A stretch of 64,000 bases of DNA from Sinomicrobium oceani (GTDB lineage: Bacteria > Bacteroidota > Bacteroidia > Flavobacteriales > Flavobacteriaceae), in the NCBI RefSeq assembly GCF_900119185.1, contig NZ_FPJE01000013.1:1-64000 (forward strand), written 5' to 3'. This document shows, piece by piece, positions 27,670 to 38,081 of the stretch (its first letter is position 1; the number at the start of each line of letters is the position of its first letter). The notes beneath the pieces are model-generated. The model had not been told where the DNA came from. It was given only the letters and a program-made list of their open reading frames with translations, and did no database searches. The position numbers were made by a program, and so were the translations under genes.

Positions 27670-29589
27670 TTATTTTACTTCTTCGAAGTCTACATCCTGT
27701 ACATCGTCGCCCTGCTGCTTATCTCCGTCTCCGGAAGCTGCTCCGGCGTCAGCTTCTGCTCCGGCCGCACCGTTTTGCTGCGCTTCGGCCTGGGCTTTAT
27801 ACATTTCTTCACTGGCGGTCTTCCAGGCTTCGTTTATTTTGGCAAGCGCAGGTTCTATCACTGCTACATCCTTGCTTTCATAAGCCTTTTTCAACTCTTC
27901 CAGGGCATCTTCGATCGGCTTTTTCTTATCGGCAGAAAGCTTATCCCCGAATTCTTTCAATTGCTTCTCAGTCTGGAAGATCATGGCATCCGCTTCGTTG
28001 AGCTTGTCTACCTTCTCTTTAGCAGCCTTATCCGCTTCCGCATTGGCTTCCGCCTCTTTCTTCATTTTTTCGATCTCTTCTTCGGTAAGACCCGAAGAAG
28101 CTTCGATACGGATATCCTGAGATTTTCCGGTGGCCTTATCCGTTGCAGAAACCTTGATGATACCGTTGGCATCGATATCGAATGTCACTTCGATCTGAGG
28201 TACTCCTCTCGGTGCGGGCGGAATCCCGTCGAGGTGGAAACGTCCTATGGTTTTGTTGTCATTGGCCATAGGTCTTTCTCCCTGAAGTACATGGATTTCT
28301 ACGGAAGGCTGGTTATCAGCTGCCGTAGAGAATACCTGCGACTTCTTTGTCGGGATGGTCGTATTCGATTCTATAAGTTTGGTCAATACTCCACCCATAG
28401 TCTCGATACCGAGAGACAGCGGAGTTACATCCAGTAATAATACGTCTTTAACATCTCCGGTAAGTACACCACCCTGAATGGCAGCTCCGATAGCCACTAC
28501 TTCATCGGGGTTTACACCTTTGGAAGGTTTCTTACCAAAGAACTTCTCTACCTCTTCCTGAATTTTAGGAATACGTGTAGAACCACCTACCAGGATTACT
28601 TCATCGATATCCGATTTGGATAATCCTGCATCTTTAAGTGCTTTTTCACAAGGCAGCATCGATCTTTTGACAAGCTCGTCCGCAAGTTGCTCAAACTTGG
28701 ATCTTGTCAATGTTTTTACAAGGTGCTTGGGGCCTGAAGCCGTAGCAGTAATATAAGGCAGGTTGATCTCTGTCTGTGTAGAAGAAGACAATTCTATCTT
28801 GGCTTTTTCAGCAGCTTCCTTAAGCCGTTGCAATGCCATAGGATCTTTACGCAGATCTACGTTTTCTTCCTTGTTGAACTCCTCAGCCAGCCAGTCGATG
28901 ATGACTTCGTCGAAGTCATCACCCCCGAGGTGAGTATCACCGTTGGTAGAAAGTACTTCGAAAACTCCGTCTCCGAGTTCCAGGACAGAAATATCGAATG
29001 TTCCCCCACCGAGGTCATAAACCGCGATCTTCTGGTCTTTGGTGGATTTATCCAATCCGTAAGCCAGGGCAGCCGCCGTGGGCTCGTTGATAATACGTTG
29101 TACTTTAAGACCTGCAATCTCACCGGCTTCTTTGGTAGCCTGTCGCTGAGAGTCGTTAAAGTATGCCGGAACGGTAACGACCGCTTCGGTCACTTCCTGC
29201 CCGAGGTAATCTTCGGCAGTTTTTTTCATTTTTTGCAGGATCATCGCAGATAATTCCTGTGGCGTATACAACCTTCCTTCTATATCAACACGCGGTGTAT
29301 CGTTATCTCCTTTTACCACTTTATAAGGAACCCTTCCCGCTTCTTTGGAAGACTCGGAAAATTTATTCCCCATAAAACGCTTGATAGAATAAATGGTTTT
29401 ATGCGGGTTGGTCACGGCCTGACGTTTGGCCGGATCACCTACTTTGATCTCTCCTCCTTCAACAAAAGCGATGACAGAAGGTGTTGTCCGCTTTCCTTCA
29501 GCATTAGGTATCACTACCGGTTCGTTACCTTCCATTACGGAAACGCAGGAGTTGGTAGTACCTAAGTCGATTCCAATAATTTTACTCAT
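27670..29589 (-). CDS. dnaK: Chaperone DnaK (Hsp70)
   Basis: A 639-residue Hsp70, the usual length. The nucleotide-binding domain begins [18 protein letters not shown], with the phosphate-1 loop, [21 protein letters not shown] and [18 protein letters not shown]; the linker and substrate-binding domain follow ([18 protein letters not shown]). The C-terminal lid has helical Lys/Glu-rich sequence and ends in the conserved acidic tail ([11 protein letters not shown]). It refolds proteins with DnaJ and GrpE, neither of which is in the window. The gene appears monocistronic, with a 438-bp upstream region shared with sdaA. Confidence 0.98.
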   Translation of the reverse strand: MSKIIGIDLGTTNSCVSVMEGNEPVVIPNAEGKRTTPSVIAFVEGGEIKVGDPAKRQAVTNPHKTIYSIKRFMGNKFSESSKEAGRVPYKVVKGDNDTPRVDIEGRLYTPQELSAMILQKMKKTAEDYLGQEVTEAVVTVPAYFNDSQRQATKEAGEIAGLKVQRIINEPTAAALAYGLDKSTKDQKIAVYDLGGGTFDISVLELGDGVFEVLSTNGDTHLGGDDFDEVIIDWLAEEFNKEENVDLRKDPMALQRLKEAAEKAKIELSSSTQTEINLPYITATASGPKHLVKTLTRSKFEQLADELVKRSMLPCEKALKDAGLSKSDIDEVILVGGSTRIPKIQEEVEKFFGKKPSKGVNPDEVVAIGAAIQGGVLTGDVKDVLLLDVTPLSLGIETMGGVLTKLIESNTTIPTKKSQVFSTAADNQPSVEIHVLQGERPMANDNKTIGRFHLDGIPPAPRGVPQIEVTFDIDANGIIKVSATDKATGKSQDIRIEASSGLTEEEIEKMKKEAEANAEADKAAKEKVDKLNEADAMIFQTEKQLKEFGDKLSADKKKPIEDALEELKKAYESKDVAVIEPALAKINEAWKTASEEMYKAQAEAQQNGAAGAEADAGAASGDGDKQQGDDVQDVDFEEVK

Positions 29590-30028
29590 AATAGTGTGTT
29601 CTTATTTTTTTACTTGGCGTTTTTACTCGTTTGCTATTCCTTAAGTCAATCATTGTGCCAAAAGAATATCACCTCCTTTTTACTGCCATATTTAAAGTAT
29701 TCCTGTCATTTTGACCGAAAACGATCGTAAAGTCCGCGGCAAAACTCCGGATGTACCCCTGTTTCCGGGGCATTATCCCTGCGATAATCCCCAAAAAGTA
29801 TCAGCTTCGGCACCAGTTCGGTTTTAATTTTCAGGGTGCGGATATATCCTCCGAAAAACTCGCTTTTCCTCCTTCGGATTCTCAACTATTCGTTTATATT
29901 TGCTCTTGTGAAACTGTGTGTTATATAACACAGCCATGTTATTTAAATATATTTTATAACACGTATACTGTCTCCTTTGCCGGAAAAAAGCGGCATACGG
30001 ACAGTTGTAGTAAGATGACCAGTATAGT
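29590..30028. other. Divergent dnaK / sdaA intergenic region
   Basis: 438 bp without a gene. The sdaA side contains a -7 element and a perfect 16-bp palindrome (listed separately). The dnaK side contains no promoter I can name with confidence; a weak sigma-54-like word on the minus strand near 29645-29660 lacks the conserved GC. Confidence 0.6.
29895..29961 (+). promoter_or_regulatory. sdaA promoter with CRP/FNR-like palindrome
   Basis: TATATTTG at 29895-29902 matches TAnnTTTG. Just downstream lies the perfect palindrome TGTGTTATATAACACA (29917-29932), with the length and TGTG/CACA ends of Crp/Fnr-family sites, followed by a second inverted repeat TGTTAT-N13-ATAACA (29937-29961). The position downstream of the predicted start suggests repression. 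Confidence 0.5.
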
Positions 30029-31453
30029 ATGGAGTGTATCAGTGTTTTTGACATGCTAAAAATAGGTATCGGACCATCAAGTTCGCATACGCTCGGTCCC
30101 TGGAGGGCCGCAGAACGATGGATTGCCGAACTGAAGGAAGAAGATTCCTTTAACGACATCACTGCTGTACATGCAGACCTTTACGGGTCATTGTCGCTTA
30201 CCGGTAAGGGGCATGCCACGGATCTTGCCGTTGTTCTGGGACTCTCCGGTAAAGATCCTGAATACATCCCTATAGAAGAGATCCCGGAAGTGATCAGTGA
30301 AGTAAAATCATCCAAAAAGATACAATTCGGAGGGATCTATGCCGTAGATTTCGACATGAACAGCCACATTGTTTTTCACAAGGAATTTCTACCCTTTCAT
30401 GCCAACGGTATGCGCTTTACTGCCACTTATACCAATGGAAAAACCTGTTCCGAGACCTTTTATTCCATAGGCGGAGGCTTTGTCGTAAAAGAGGAGCGTA
30501 TCTCTGCAAAAGAAAACCGGAAAGCCTTTAAACAATTTCCCTTCCAGGTCGAAAACGGGGCACAATTACAGGAATATTGCAACCGTGAAAACAAGACCAT
30601 CTGGGAAATCGTTCTCGAAAATGAAAAATCGCTTCGCGACGAAGAGACCATAGACCGGGAATTACTCCGGATATGGAATACCATGCTCGAATGTATGTAC
30701 ATCGGTTGTCATACCGAGGGGACACTCCCTGGCGGGCTGCAGGTAAGACGAAGGGCTTATGATTCTTATCAGAAGCTCAAAGGAACCTTACCTTATAATA
30801 CACCCCGGGAGTGGCTTGAAACCATTCGGGATACGGAAGTAAAATTCCGTCAGATCCTGAAATGGGTCAGTTGTTTTGCACTAAGTGTCAATGAAGTCAA
30901 TGCTTCTCTGGGCAGAGTAGTCACTGCCCCGACTAACGGCAGTGCCGGGGTTATCCCTGCAGTACTGATGTATTATATGGTCATAGAAAATCACGATGCG
31001 GATTTTGAGGATGTCAAGCGCTTTTTACTCGTCGCCGGAGAAATAGGCAGTATCTTCAAGAAAGGAGCCACCATATCGGCCGCTATGGGCGGATGTCAGG
31101 CCGAGATCGGCGTATCGTCTGCCATGGCTGCAGCCGGGCTTACGGCATTGTCAGGTGGTTCTACGGAACAAATCCTCATGGCCGCAGAGATCGCCATGGA
31201 ACACCATCTCGGCCTCACCTGCGATCCTATCGGAGGACTGGTACAGGTACCCTGTATAGAACGTAATGCCATGGGAGCGATCAAAGCTATTAATGCTGCG
31301 GAGCTTGCCATGGACTCCGACCCCAAACATGCCAAGGTCCCGCTGGACAAAGTCGTCAATACCATGTGGGAAACTGCCAAGGATATGAACTCCAAATATA
31401 AAGAAACTTCGGAAGGCGGACTTGCCGTAGGAGTATTCCTCTCCGATTGTTAA
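30029..31453 (+). CDS. sdaA: L-serine ammonia-lyase (single-chain, iron-sulfur)
   Basis: A 474-residue fused beta-alpha L-serine dehydratase that deaminates L-serine to pyruvate with an oxygen-labile [4Fe-4S] cluster. Motifs are [17 protein letters not shown] at residues 11-27, [10 protein letters not shown], and in the alpha part [32 protein letters not shown] and [18 protein letters not shown], which supply cluster cysteines and the serine-binding loop. It ends 4 bp from the convergent TPM-domain gene, with no terminator between. Upstream palindromes suggest regulation by a Crp/Fnr-type protein. Confidence 0.96.
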   Translation: MECISVFDMLKIGIGPSSSHTLGPWRAAERWIAELKEEDSFNDITAVHADLYGSLSLTGKGHATDLAVVLGLSGKDPEYIPIEEIPEVISEVKSSKKIQFGGIYAVDFDMNSHIVFHKEFLPFHANGMRFTATYTNGKTCSETFYSIGGGFVVKEERISAKENRKAFKQFPFQVENGAQLQEYCNRENKTIWEIVLENEKSLRDEETIDRELLRIWNTMLECMYIGCHTEGTLPGGLQVRRRAYDSYQKLKGTLPYNTPREWLETIRDTEVKFRQILKWVSCFALSVNEVNASLGRVVTAPTNGSAGVIPAVLMYYMVIENHDADFEDVKRFLLVAGEIGSIFKKGATISAAMGGCQAEIGVSSAMAAAGLTALSGGSTEQILMAAEIAMEHHLGLTCDPIGGLVQVPCIERNAMGAIKAINAAELAMDSDPKHAKVPLDKVVNTMWETAKDMNSKYKETSEGGLAVGVFLSDC

Positions 31454-31457
31454 CGGA

Positions 31458-32939
31458 CTACCAACGGCCTCCGGCACCGCCTCCGCTGCTGCTTCCTCCG
31501 CCAAAACTACCACTGCTGCTGCTTCCTCCGGAAAAGCTCCCTCCCCCTGAAGAAGAGGAAGAGCTTCTTTGCTTTTTCGGGATTTCCACAGTTCCCAGGG
31601 AAAGTGTGTAATTGCAATAGACACATTTACGGATACGCTCCCCTTTTCCACTGGCCTTATAGGTTGCCGGTTTGATCGTCTTAACCTCCGGCTGTTTGAA
31701 AGTATGATAATGACATTCCGGACATTCAGAAAAGTCTTTACCTCTTATCCCCTTCCAGCCTATACCCCTGACTTCTCCGGAAATTTGGTGTTTCCAGATT
31801 TCGTAACTCTTCGATAATGCCCATTCTTCCTTTAATTGCCCCGCATCCAGCAATGCCGTCTTTTTCTTTAACTTGTCGCGATCAAGACGCTCCCAGTTAC
31901 CGGAATTATCCGGAGGCAGAAAACGCTCCTGCATGGATTTTTTTCGATTACGATACTTCAGTATACTTACCAGGGCAACAGGTGCAAACAGCAGCGGAAC
32001 CACCATCCGGCGATGGTATTCTTTAAGGGCCTGCAGACGGTTTTTCTCATCCCGGAAGGATTTGATAACCTGTTGCGATCCTGTAAAGTACCGGAACGTT
32101 AATATAATACTTCCGGTAAGTGCCAGGTACCAGGGCAACAAATCGACACGCAGGAGTATATCGAGGTTCATTCCCGTAAAGAGCGATATAAAGATGCTGC
32201 CAAAGAACAATCCTATCACACAACCACATCCCCCGAGAATACTGGTTAAACCGACATTTCCCGATTTCCCCTTTAAACTCTTGCCCTTTAAAACTTTTCT
32301 CCTGAGCACAAAACTACTCCACCATACAAGACCAATAAAAACGACAAGGATTAATGCCGAATCCATAAAGATCATTTTATTCTTATGGAAAAAAGATTCT
32401 TTTCGTATTTCTGCCCTCAGCTCCCCGGCTTTGGCCGGATCAAGCAGGACTTCGCGTATCACACCGGCAGCTTCCAGCATTCCCCCGTCGTAATCCCCTG
32501 CTTTGAAATACGGTACCAGGTAGCGCTCTCCGATACGCCTCAATAACGCATCGGGGAGTACGCCTTCCATACCCGAACCGGTGATAAACCTGTAGGATCT
32601 GCGGTCCGTAGCTATAAAGAGCAAAAGCCCGTTGTCATTGTCTTTTTTTCCTATTCCCCATGCTTCGAAAAGTTCAAATGCAAAACCAAAATCATCTCCT
32701 CCCGAAAAATCGCGAATAACAACCATGGCAAACTCTGCACTTGTATGGTGCTCGATATCCGAAGCTATGGCATTCAGAGAATCGACAGTAGTGCCCCCCA
32801 GGATGTAATCCGGGTTACTTACAAAATACTCCTGTCCGTTCAATTTCGGATCGGGTATGTGCTCCACATGATATTGTGCACGGCTTTTGCTGCACAGCAA
32901 CACCATGAAAACCGTAATAACAAAAAATCTTTTCATCAT
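31458..32939 (-). CDS. TPM-domain (YgcG/Psb32-like) membrane protein
   Basis: A 493-residue protein. It has a signal peptide, then a TPM domain at about 40-160 (EHHTSAEFAMVVIRDFSG, LLLFIATDRRSYRFITGSGMEG, GERYLVPYFKAGDYDGGM). Next come several membrane segments (about 195-310), a cytoplasmic stretch, a zinc-ribbon-like pair of CxxC motifs (ECPECHYH and KCVYCNYT), and a Ser/Gly tail ending GGRW. The Gly-rich end is typical of YgcG-like proteins; the zinc-ribbon insertion is less usual. TPM domains have been linked to phosphatase activity and photosystem repair in plants; the bacterial role is unclear. Confidence 0.85.
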   Translation of the reverse strand: MMKRFFVITVFMVLLCSKSRAQYHVEHIPDPKLNGQEYFVSNPDYILGGTTVDSLNAIASDIEHHTSAEFAMVVIRDFSGGDDFGFAFELFEAWGIGKKDNDNGLLLFIATDRRSYRFITGSGMEGVLPDALLRRIGERYLVPYFKAGDYDGGMLEAAGVIREVLLDPAKAGELRAEIRKESFFHKNKMIFMDSALILVVFIGLVWWSSFVLRRKVLKGKSLKGKSGNVGLTSILGGCGCVIGLFFGSIFISLFTGMNLDILLRVDLLPWYLALTGSIILTFRYFTGSQQVIKSFRDEKNRLQALKEYHRRMVVPLLFAPVALVSILKYRNRKKSMQERFLPPDNSGNWERLDRDKLKKKTALLDAGQLKEEWALSKSYEIWKHQISGEVRGIGWKGIRGKDFSECPECHYHTFKQPEVKTIKPATYKASGKGERIRKCVYCNYTLSLGTVEIPKKQRSSSSSSGGGSFSGGSSSSGSFGGGSSSGGGAGGRW

Positions 32940-33269
32940 AAAATCCGGAAAGAATTATCCAAAACGTCACCAAAATAAACCGTGTTATCCCAAAACACCT
33001 AATTTTTTAAGAAAAAAAAGAGAAAAATACCGGTTTTCCGCGAGTAGGGTTAGTACAGCGATACAAGAATTCACCCGGTACCATCTTTAGGTTAACCGTA
33101 CAATTTACTACTTTTACCATAACTTTACTTTGACGAGGCATGAATTCGGTGAAGACCATAACCTGCAGCCCCTGAAAACAAATTACAGCGTCTGCGGACT
33201 TTTCTGTTTGCAAATGGCCGTTGAAGTGTGATAGCTATTAAAATAAAAAACTAAAAAATACACTCCGAT
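32940..33269. other. Divergent TPM / panB intergenic region
   Basis: 330 bp, AT-rich near both genes. Short open frames here show no recognisable protein. ATAACTTTACTTTGACG (from about 33119) contains a partial -7-like word, but I cannot assign a promoter firmly. Confidence 0.4.
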
Positions 33270-34088
33270 ATGTCTGTTGCTAAAAAAGAATACAAGAGAA
33301 TTACGGTAAAATCGCTCATAGAAATGAAAGAGCACGGGGAAAAAATAAGCATGCTAACAGCTTATGATTACTCCATGGCCAAAATTGTCGACAGTGCAGG
33401 GATCGATGTCATCCTTGTCGGTGACTCTGCCAGTAATGTCATGGCAGGACATGAAACCACACTGCCTATTACGCTCGACCAGATGATTTATCATGCTTCT
33501 TCGGTAATCCGGGGTGTAAAAAGAGCCCTCGTTACGGTAGACCTCCCGTTCGGAAGCTACCAGTCCGATCCCAAAGAAGCATTGCGGTCCGCGATCCGTA
33601 TTATGAAAGAAAGCGGGGCCCACGCCATAAAACTCGAGGGCGGTAAGGAAATCAAGGAGTCCGTCAAAAAAATCCTGAATGCAGGAATTCCCGTTATGGG
33701 ACATCTCGGTCTCACCCCGCAGTCTATTTATAAATTCGGGTCGTATACCGTACGCGCCAAACAAGAAGAGGAAGCGGCCAAACTGAAAGAAGACGCTATA
33801 TTTCTCGAGAAAATGGGATGTTTTGCCATCGTATTGGAAAAGATCCCCGCCCAACTCGCCAGCGAAGTCGCAGAGAGCGTTTCTATCCCTATTATAGGTA
33901 TAGGTGCCGGAAACGGTGTAGACGGGCAAGTCCTGGTCCTGCACGACCTGCTCGGAATGACTTACGAGTTCAGTCCGCGCTTCCTCCGCCGTTACATGAA
34001 TCTCTATGAAGATATGTCCAACGCCATATCGCAATATGTGGATGATGTCAAAGACGGAGATTTTCCAAACGATAGCGAACAATATTAA
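33270..34088 (+). CDS. panB: 3-methyl-2-oxobutanoate hydroxymethyltransferase
   Basis: A 272-residue TIM-barrel enzyme transferring a hydroxymethyl group from 5,10-methylene-THF to 2-oxoisovalerate, giving ketopantoate for pantothenate and CoA. Motifs are [39 protein letters not shown] (metal-binding Asp), [18 protein letters not shown] and [28 protein letters not shown] closes the barrel. Length is normal. The pseudouridine synthase gene follows on the same strand 72 bp later. The CoA-pathway gene coaE lies 3.3 kb away on the other strand. Confidence 0.97.
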   Translation: MSVAKKEYKRITVKSLIEMKEHGEKISMLTAYDYSMAKIVDSAGIDVILVGDSASNVMAGHETTLPITLDQMIYHASSVIRGVKRALVTVDLPFGSYQSDPKEALRSAIRIMKESGAHAIKLEGGKEIKESVKKILNAGIPVMGHLGLTPQSIYKFGSYTVRAKQEEEAAKLKEDAIFLEKMGCFAIVLEKIPAQLASEVAESVSIPIIGIGAGNGVDGQVLVLHDLLGMTYEFSPRFLRRYMNLYEDMSNAISQYVDDVKDGDFPNDSEQY

Positions 34089-34160
34089 CAGCGTATAGAA
34101 TACACGGGACGCGGACTGCTCTTATACAGGCAGTAGTCTGCGTCTCCCCTTTATTTAAAC

Positions 34161-34862
34161 ATGACGAAGTTACGTTCCGATAAAAACAACCTCAGGGTTC
34201 TTTTCGAAGACAACCATATCATCGCGATCAATAAACGTCCCGGTGATATTGTACAGGGCGATAAGACCGGCGATCAGCCCCTGAGTGAGGTTGTAAAAGA
34301 ATACCTCAGGGAAAAGTATAACAAACCCGGAAATGTGTATCTGGGGGTCGTACACCGGCTCGACCGCCCGACAAGCGGTATCGTGATCTTTGCAAAAACC
34401 TCGAAAGCCCTTCCGAGGCTCAATAAGATGTTTGCCGATAAAGAAACACACAAAACGTATTGGGCCGTTGTGCAGAATGCACCGCCCGAGAATGAGGAAA
34501 CCCTGGAACACTGGCTGGTTCGTAACCCGAAGCAGAACAGGTCTTATGCTCACCTCAAAGAGGTTCGTGATGCCAAGAGGGCTTCTTTGACCTATCGGAT
34601 CCTGAAAAAACTGCAACGCTATTACCTGCTCGAAATAGATCTTCACACAGGCAGGCATCACCAGATCCGGTCACAGCTCTCGGCCATCGGATGTCCGATC
34701 AAAGGAGATTTGAAATACGGTTTTAACCGCAGTAATAAGGATGCCAGCATTCATCTCCATGCAAGAAAATTATCGTTTGTGCATCCGGTAAAAAAAGAAG
34801 AAATAACCATTGTCGCCCCCCCGCCTTCCGAGGATAACCTCTGGCAGGGTTGCTTGTCATAA
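34161..34862 (+). CDS. RluA-family pseudouridine synthase
   Basis: A 233-residue pseudouridine synthase with the catalytic Asp in VVHRLDRPTSGIVIFAKTS and the C-terminal LLEIDLHTGRHHQIRSQLSAIG motif. It starts directly with the catalytic domain (VLFEDNHIIAINKRPGD) and lacks an S4 domain, so it is more like RluA/TruC-type enzymes than RluD. The RNA target (rRNA or tRNA) cannot be told from sequence. It follows panB and is ended by a bidirectional hairpin shared with rprY. Confidence 0.92.
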   Translation: MTKLRSDKNNLRVLFEDNHIIAINKRPGDIVQGDKTGDQPLSEVVKEYLREKYNKPGNVYLGVVHRLDRPTSGIVIFAKTSKALPRLNKMFADKETHKTYWAVVQNAPPENEETLEHWLVRNPKQNRSYAHLKEVRDAKRASLTYRILKKLQRYYLLEIDLHTGRHHQIRSQLSAIGCPIKGDLKYGFNRSNKDASIHLHARKLSFVHPVKKEEITIVAPPPSEDNLWQGCLS

Positions 34863-34931
34863 GTCCCGGGTCGCGCTGTGCGCAAACCAGGACTTGGTAT
34901 TGTACATTCCACCAAGGGACAAAGCATACAT

Positions 34932-34990
34932 AAAAAAACCGGGCACCACGGTTTTCCCAAAAGAAATAACCGTCCTGTCCGGAGTTTTTT
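34932..34990. terminator. Bidirectional terminator between pseudouridine synthase and rprY
   Basis: AAAAAACCGG and ACGGTT pair with AACCGT and CCGG...TTTTTT, an imperfect long hairpin with internal loops flanked by A's and T's. Confidence 0.65.
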
Positions 34991-35020
34991 CTGTACTAAG
35001 GTTACGGAATGCCGACAGGC

Positions 35021-35734
35021 CTATTCCGCTTCACTTTTGATCACCAAACGGAAGCCTTCCCCGTGAATGTTGAGGATCTCCACATCTTCATCTCTTTTGA
35101 GGTATTTACGGAGCTTGGCTATATACACATCCATACTCCTGGAGGTAAAATAGTTATCATCTCTCCATATTTTGGTAAGGGCCAGTTCTCTTGGCATAAG
35201 ATCGTTTTCGTGCAAGGCCAGAAGACGTAACAATTCATTCTCCTTGGGAGAAAGTTTTATGGGTTCTTCATCCCCGTACGTCAGGAATCTCAGTTTGGAA
35301 TTCAGATGGAACTTGCCGATCTGAAATTCGAACTGGTTGCTGTCTGCCGAACCTGCAGTAGCTTTTCTTTGCAGAATGGCCTTGATCTTGAACAACAATA
35401 CTTCGGAATCGAAGGGTTTGTTCAGATAGTCATCTGCTCCCGCCTTATACCCTTTCAGGACATCTTCCTTCATGGTTTTGGCGGTCAGAAATATGATAGG
35501 TATATGTTCGTTCTTTTCCCTGATTTCCTTAGCCAGTGTGAATCCGTCCTTATAGGGCATCATCACATCCAGGATGCAAAGATCGAAAGTTTCCTTACGG
35601 AATTTTTCGAACCCTTCCATTCCGTTTTTTGCTAAAACCACATCAAAATTGTTTAGCGCTAAATAATCTTTAAGAACAATCCCGAAATTGGGATCGTCTT
35701 CAACCAATAAGATCTTTTTATTTACTGCTTCCAT
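35021..35734 (-). CDS. rprY: Response regulator, RprY-like (OmpR family)
   Basis: A 237-residue OmpR-type regulator. The receiver domain (1-125) has the acidic pair VEDDP, phosphoacceptor Asp in CILDVMMPYKDGF, Thr in IFLTAKT and Lys in LNKPF. Residues about 135-235 form a winged helix (LSPKENELLRLLALHENDLMP). Sequence and partner match the RprX/RprY pair described in Bacteroides fragilis, whose signal is not settled. It starts 5 bp after the kinase stop on the minus strand, so the two are cotranscribed. Confidence 0.9.
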   Translation of the reverse strand: MEAVNKKILLVEDDPNFGIVLKDYLALNNFDVVLAKNGMEGFEKFRKETFDLCILDVMMPYKDGFTLAKEIREKNEHIPIIFLTAKTMKEDVLKGYKAGADDYLNKPFDSEVLLFKIKAILQRKATAGSADSNQFEFQIGKFHLNSKLRFLTYGDEEPIKLSPKENELLRLLALHENDLMPRELALTKIWRDDNYFTSRSMDVYIAKLRKYLKRDEDVEILNIHGEGFRLVIKSEAE

Positions 35735-35739
35735 AATCT

Positions 35740-37314
35740 TTATATTAAAGGTAACTTTATAAAAAAGGTACTTCCTTTATCTTTTTCACTTTCTACGTAA
35801 ACCACTCCCTGGTGATCCTCCACAATATTTTTGACATAAGCAAGTCCAAGCCCGTGTCCTTTGACGTTATGGATATTACCTGTGTGCTCCCTATAGAATT
35901 TTTCGAATATTCTTTTCAGTACAGCCTTACTCATTCCCATACCCTGATCCTGTACTTTGATCACGATATTATTTTTTACATTTTCGGTATACACATCTAT
36001 TTTGGGTGAATCGGGGGAATATTTAATAGCGTTGTCAAGCATATTGACCAGTACGTTGGTAAAGTGAAATTCATTGGCCAGTACCATACTTTGTTCTGCA
36101 CTGAAATGGGTATTGACATAACCTCCCCGGTTCTCCACCATCAGCGAAACATGCGCTATGGCTTCCTCGATGAGATCGTGCATATCCAGGGCATCCTTGG
36201 ATATTTCCAACTGGTTTTTTTCGAGTTTGGATATTCGTAAGACGTTTTCGACCTGGGCATGCATCCGTTTATTTTCGTCCCGGATCATCTGCAGATACTG
36301 TCTTACCTTCTCGGTATTGTCGAGTATCTTGGGATTTTGAATAGCATCGAGTGCCAGGTTTATAGTAGCTATGGGAGTTTTAAACTCGTGAGTCATGTTA
36401 TTGATAAAATCCGTCTTGATCTCCGATATCTGCTTCTGACGGATCAGTTGATGAATGGCTCCGGAATAAGCTATGATAATAATAAGGGTGAAAATGATAG
36501 ATAACAATGCCATTCCCATAATACTGGAAACGAGAAACTTCTTTTTCTGGGGGAAGGTCACCAACAGGTTAAAATCTGTTTTTCCTTCTTCATCCACTAA
36601 AATCGGAACTTTATACCTGGTACTCTCACTAAGCGCAAAATCGCGCGACCTTACTTTGGTAGCAAGACCGTTACCATACACTCCGTACTCGAAATGGAGA
36701 TCGATCCCGGCTTCGGTGAGTTCCCGCTGTAACAACAATTGTATTTCCTGATCGGAAACCCTTTCACTGATTGGCTTTCGCTTGGCGTAATGTTGAAAAT
36801 ACGTCTCGAAATGGGCTTTGTCTATGGCCGACATCCCTCCTATTTTCTCAATACGTTCGGAGGGCGTATATGTTATTTTACCATCTAAATCTACTCCTTC
36901 TTTTACAATTATAGTCCTTCGTTTACTGTTAAAGTTTTTAATGGGAATAGAATCCGATTCACTATCAAAGAACGTAGAAGATATGCCGTAATCCTCTTCT
37001 AAAACACCGTGAGAATAGATGAAGGTTTCATTATTCTCTTCATCCTTATCTATAAAAAGTATTTGCCTGAGCTCTGCTTCCTTAAATTCTCCTATACTAT
37101 CGATAAGTTGCAGGAACTTATTCGAATAATCCTCTATCTCCCTCTTCTCTATCTTGTCTGCGACCGACTTGAGGACCTGCATGACACTGTTGGAAAACTG
37201 CTCCTCCTTGTCATCTACGGCAGTCTTGATCCAGTATCCCTGTACAAAAATTATACCAATCAGGGATAAGCTCATTAAAGCCACCAACAGAACAAACAAC
37301 TTCTTATTCATCAA
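35740..37314 (-). CDS. rprX: Sensor histidine kinase, RprX-like
   Basis: A 524-residue membrane kinase. One TM helix near residues 6-28, a periplasmic sensor of about 230 residues with coiled-coil start, and a second TM at about 265-290. Then come the H-box NNMTHEFKTPIATINLALDAI, N-box NVLVNMLDNAIKYSPDS and G boxes (VQDQGMGMS, GHGLGLAYV). It phosphorylates RprY. The gene lies downstream of coaE with a 69-bp gap, on the same strand as ybbR and a glycosyltransferase gene. Confidence 0.9.
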   Translation of the reverse strand: MMNKKLFVLLVALMSLSLIGIIFVQGYWIKTAVDDKEEQFSNSVMQVLKSVADKIEKREIEDYSNKFLQLIDSIGEFKEAELRQILFIDKDEENNETFIYSHGVLEEDYGISSTFFDSESDSIPIKNFNSKRRTIIVKEGVDLDGKITYTPSERIEKIGGMSAIDKAHFETYFQHYAKRKPISERVSDQEIQLLLQRELTEAGIDLHFEYGVYGNGLATKVRSRDFALSESTRYKVPILVDEEGKTDFNLLVTFPQKKKFLVSSIMGMALLSIIFTLIIIIAYSGAIHQLIRQKQISEIKTDFINNMTHEFKTPIATINLALDAIQNPKILDNTEKVRQYLQMIRDENKRMHAQVENVLRISKLEKNQLEISKDALDMHDLIEEAIAHVSLMVENRGGYVNTHFSAEQSMVLANEFHFTNVLVNMLDNAIKYSPDSPKIDVYTENVKNNIVIKVQDQGMGMSKAVLKRIFEKFYREHTGNIHNVKGHGLGLAYVKNIVEDHQGVVYVESEKDKGSTFFIKLPLI

Positions 37315-37383
37315 AGCAAAATTAAGGGTTTAATGTGCAGTTTGTCTTAGCTTTAACCAAACCTTAACACAATTATTTTATAT

Positions 37384-37971
37384 TTAACGAGAAGTCTTGT
37401 TATTTATTAAATACAAGTGTAAATCCCTTACTTGCCTCCTTGTTTCCTCCAAATCGGTATTCGTTATAATGTAATCGGAAAGGCTCTTTTTTTTGTCTTC
37501 GCTCCATTGGTTACTCATACGTTCCAGTACCGCTTCCCTGCTGACGCCATCGCGTTCCATCACTCTTTCAATCCGAACTTCGGAAGGCGCCGTTACCAAT
37601 ATAACGGCATCGCAATCCTTATCGGCACCGCTTTCGAACAAAATAGCGGCTTCTTTGATCACATAAGGACTCTTCTGCTGGCTGCTCCATTGCAGAAAAT
37701 GTGCCCTTACGGCAGGATGAATTATAGTGTTGAGCATTTGCAATTTTTCTTTGTTTCGAAAAACGATACCCGCAATATACGCATTGTCAGGCCCCGACTC
37801 CGTGTATGCCCGGGTTCCGAAAACCTCTTCGATCTTCATCCTTATCTCGGATGTCCGCATCAGTTTCTTGGCTTCGGTATCGGCGATATATACCGGGATT
37901 CCCAATGCCGAAAACATGGAGGCTACGGTAGATTTTCCGCTTCCTATTCCTCCCGTTAACCCTATAATCAT
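37384..37971 (-). CDS. coaE: Dephospho-CoA kinase
   Basis: A 195-residue P-loop kinase that performs the last step of CoA synthesis, phosphorylating the ribose 3'-OH of dephospho-CoA. It has GLTGGIGSGKSTVASMF at the N terminus, VYIADTEAKKLM (substrate-binding Asp), and the lid region with IHPAVRAHFLQW, VIKEAAILFESGADKDCD and VMERDGVSREAVLERMSNQW. Normal length. It sits between ybbR and rprX on the minus strand, an arrangement I associate with flavobacterial genomes. Confidence 0.96.
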   Translation of the reverse strand: MIIGLTGGIGSGKSTVASMFSALGIPVYIADTEAKKLMRTSEIRMKIEEVFGTRAYTESGPDNAYIAGIVFRNKEKLQMLNTIIHPAVRAHFLQWSSQQKSPYVIKEAAILFESGADKDCDAVILVTAPSEVRIERVMERDGVSREAVLERMSNQWSEDKKKSLSDYIITNTDLEETRRQVRDLHLYLINNKTSR

Positions 37972-38081
37972 TACACGACTCGTATTATTCCCATTAATTT
38001 AACTTTTTTATCTCAACTAAACAAATAAAATAAGTCTTTTGTTTATTTATTTTTATAAAGTATCCGGAACCCCATTCGGGT

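Noticed and set aside
29645-29660. Sigma-54-like promoter TGGCAC-N5-TTG upstream of dnaK (minus strand)
   Set aside because: The conserved GC of the -12 box is GA, and no sigma-54 enhancer-binding protein is seen nearby; chance match is likely.
29751-30162. Small ORFs around the dnaK/sdaA intergenic region
   Set aside because: They overlap the sdaA promoter and start and show no protein family character.
33007-33213. Minus-strand ORF of 68 codons in the panB upstream region
   Set aside because: Low-complexity and no family resemblance; it overlaps the probable panB control region.
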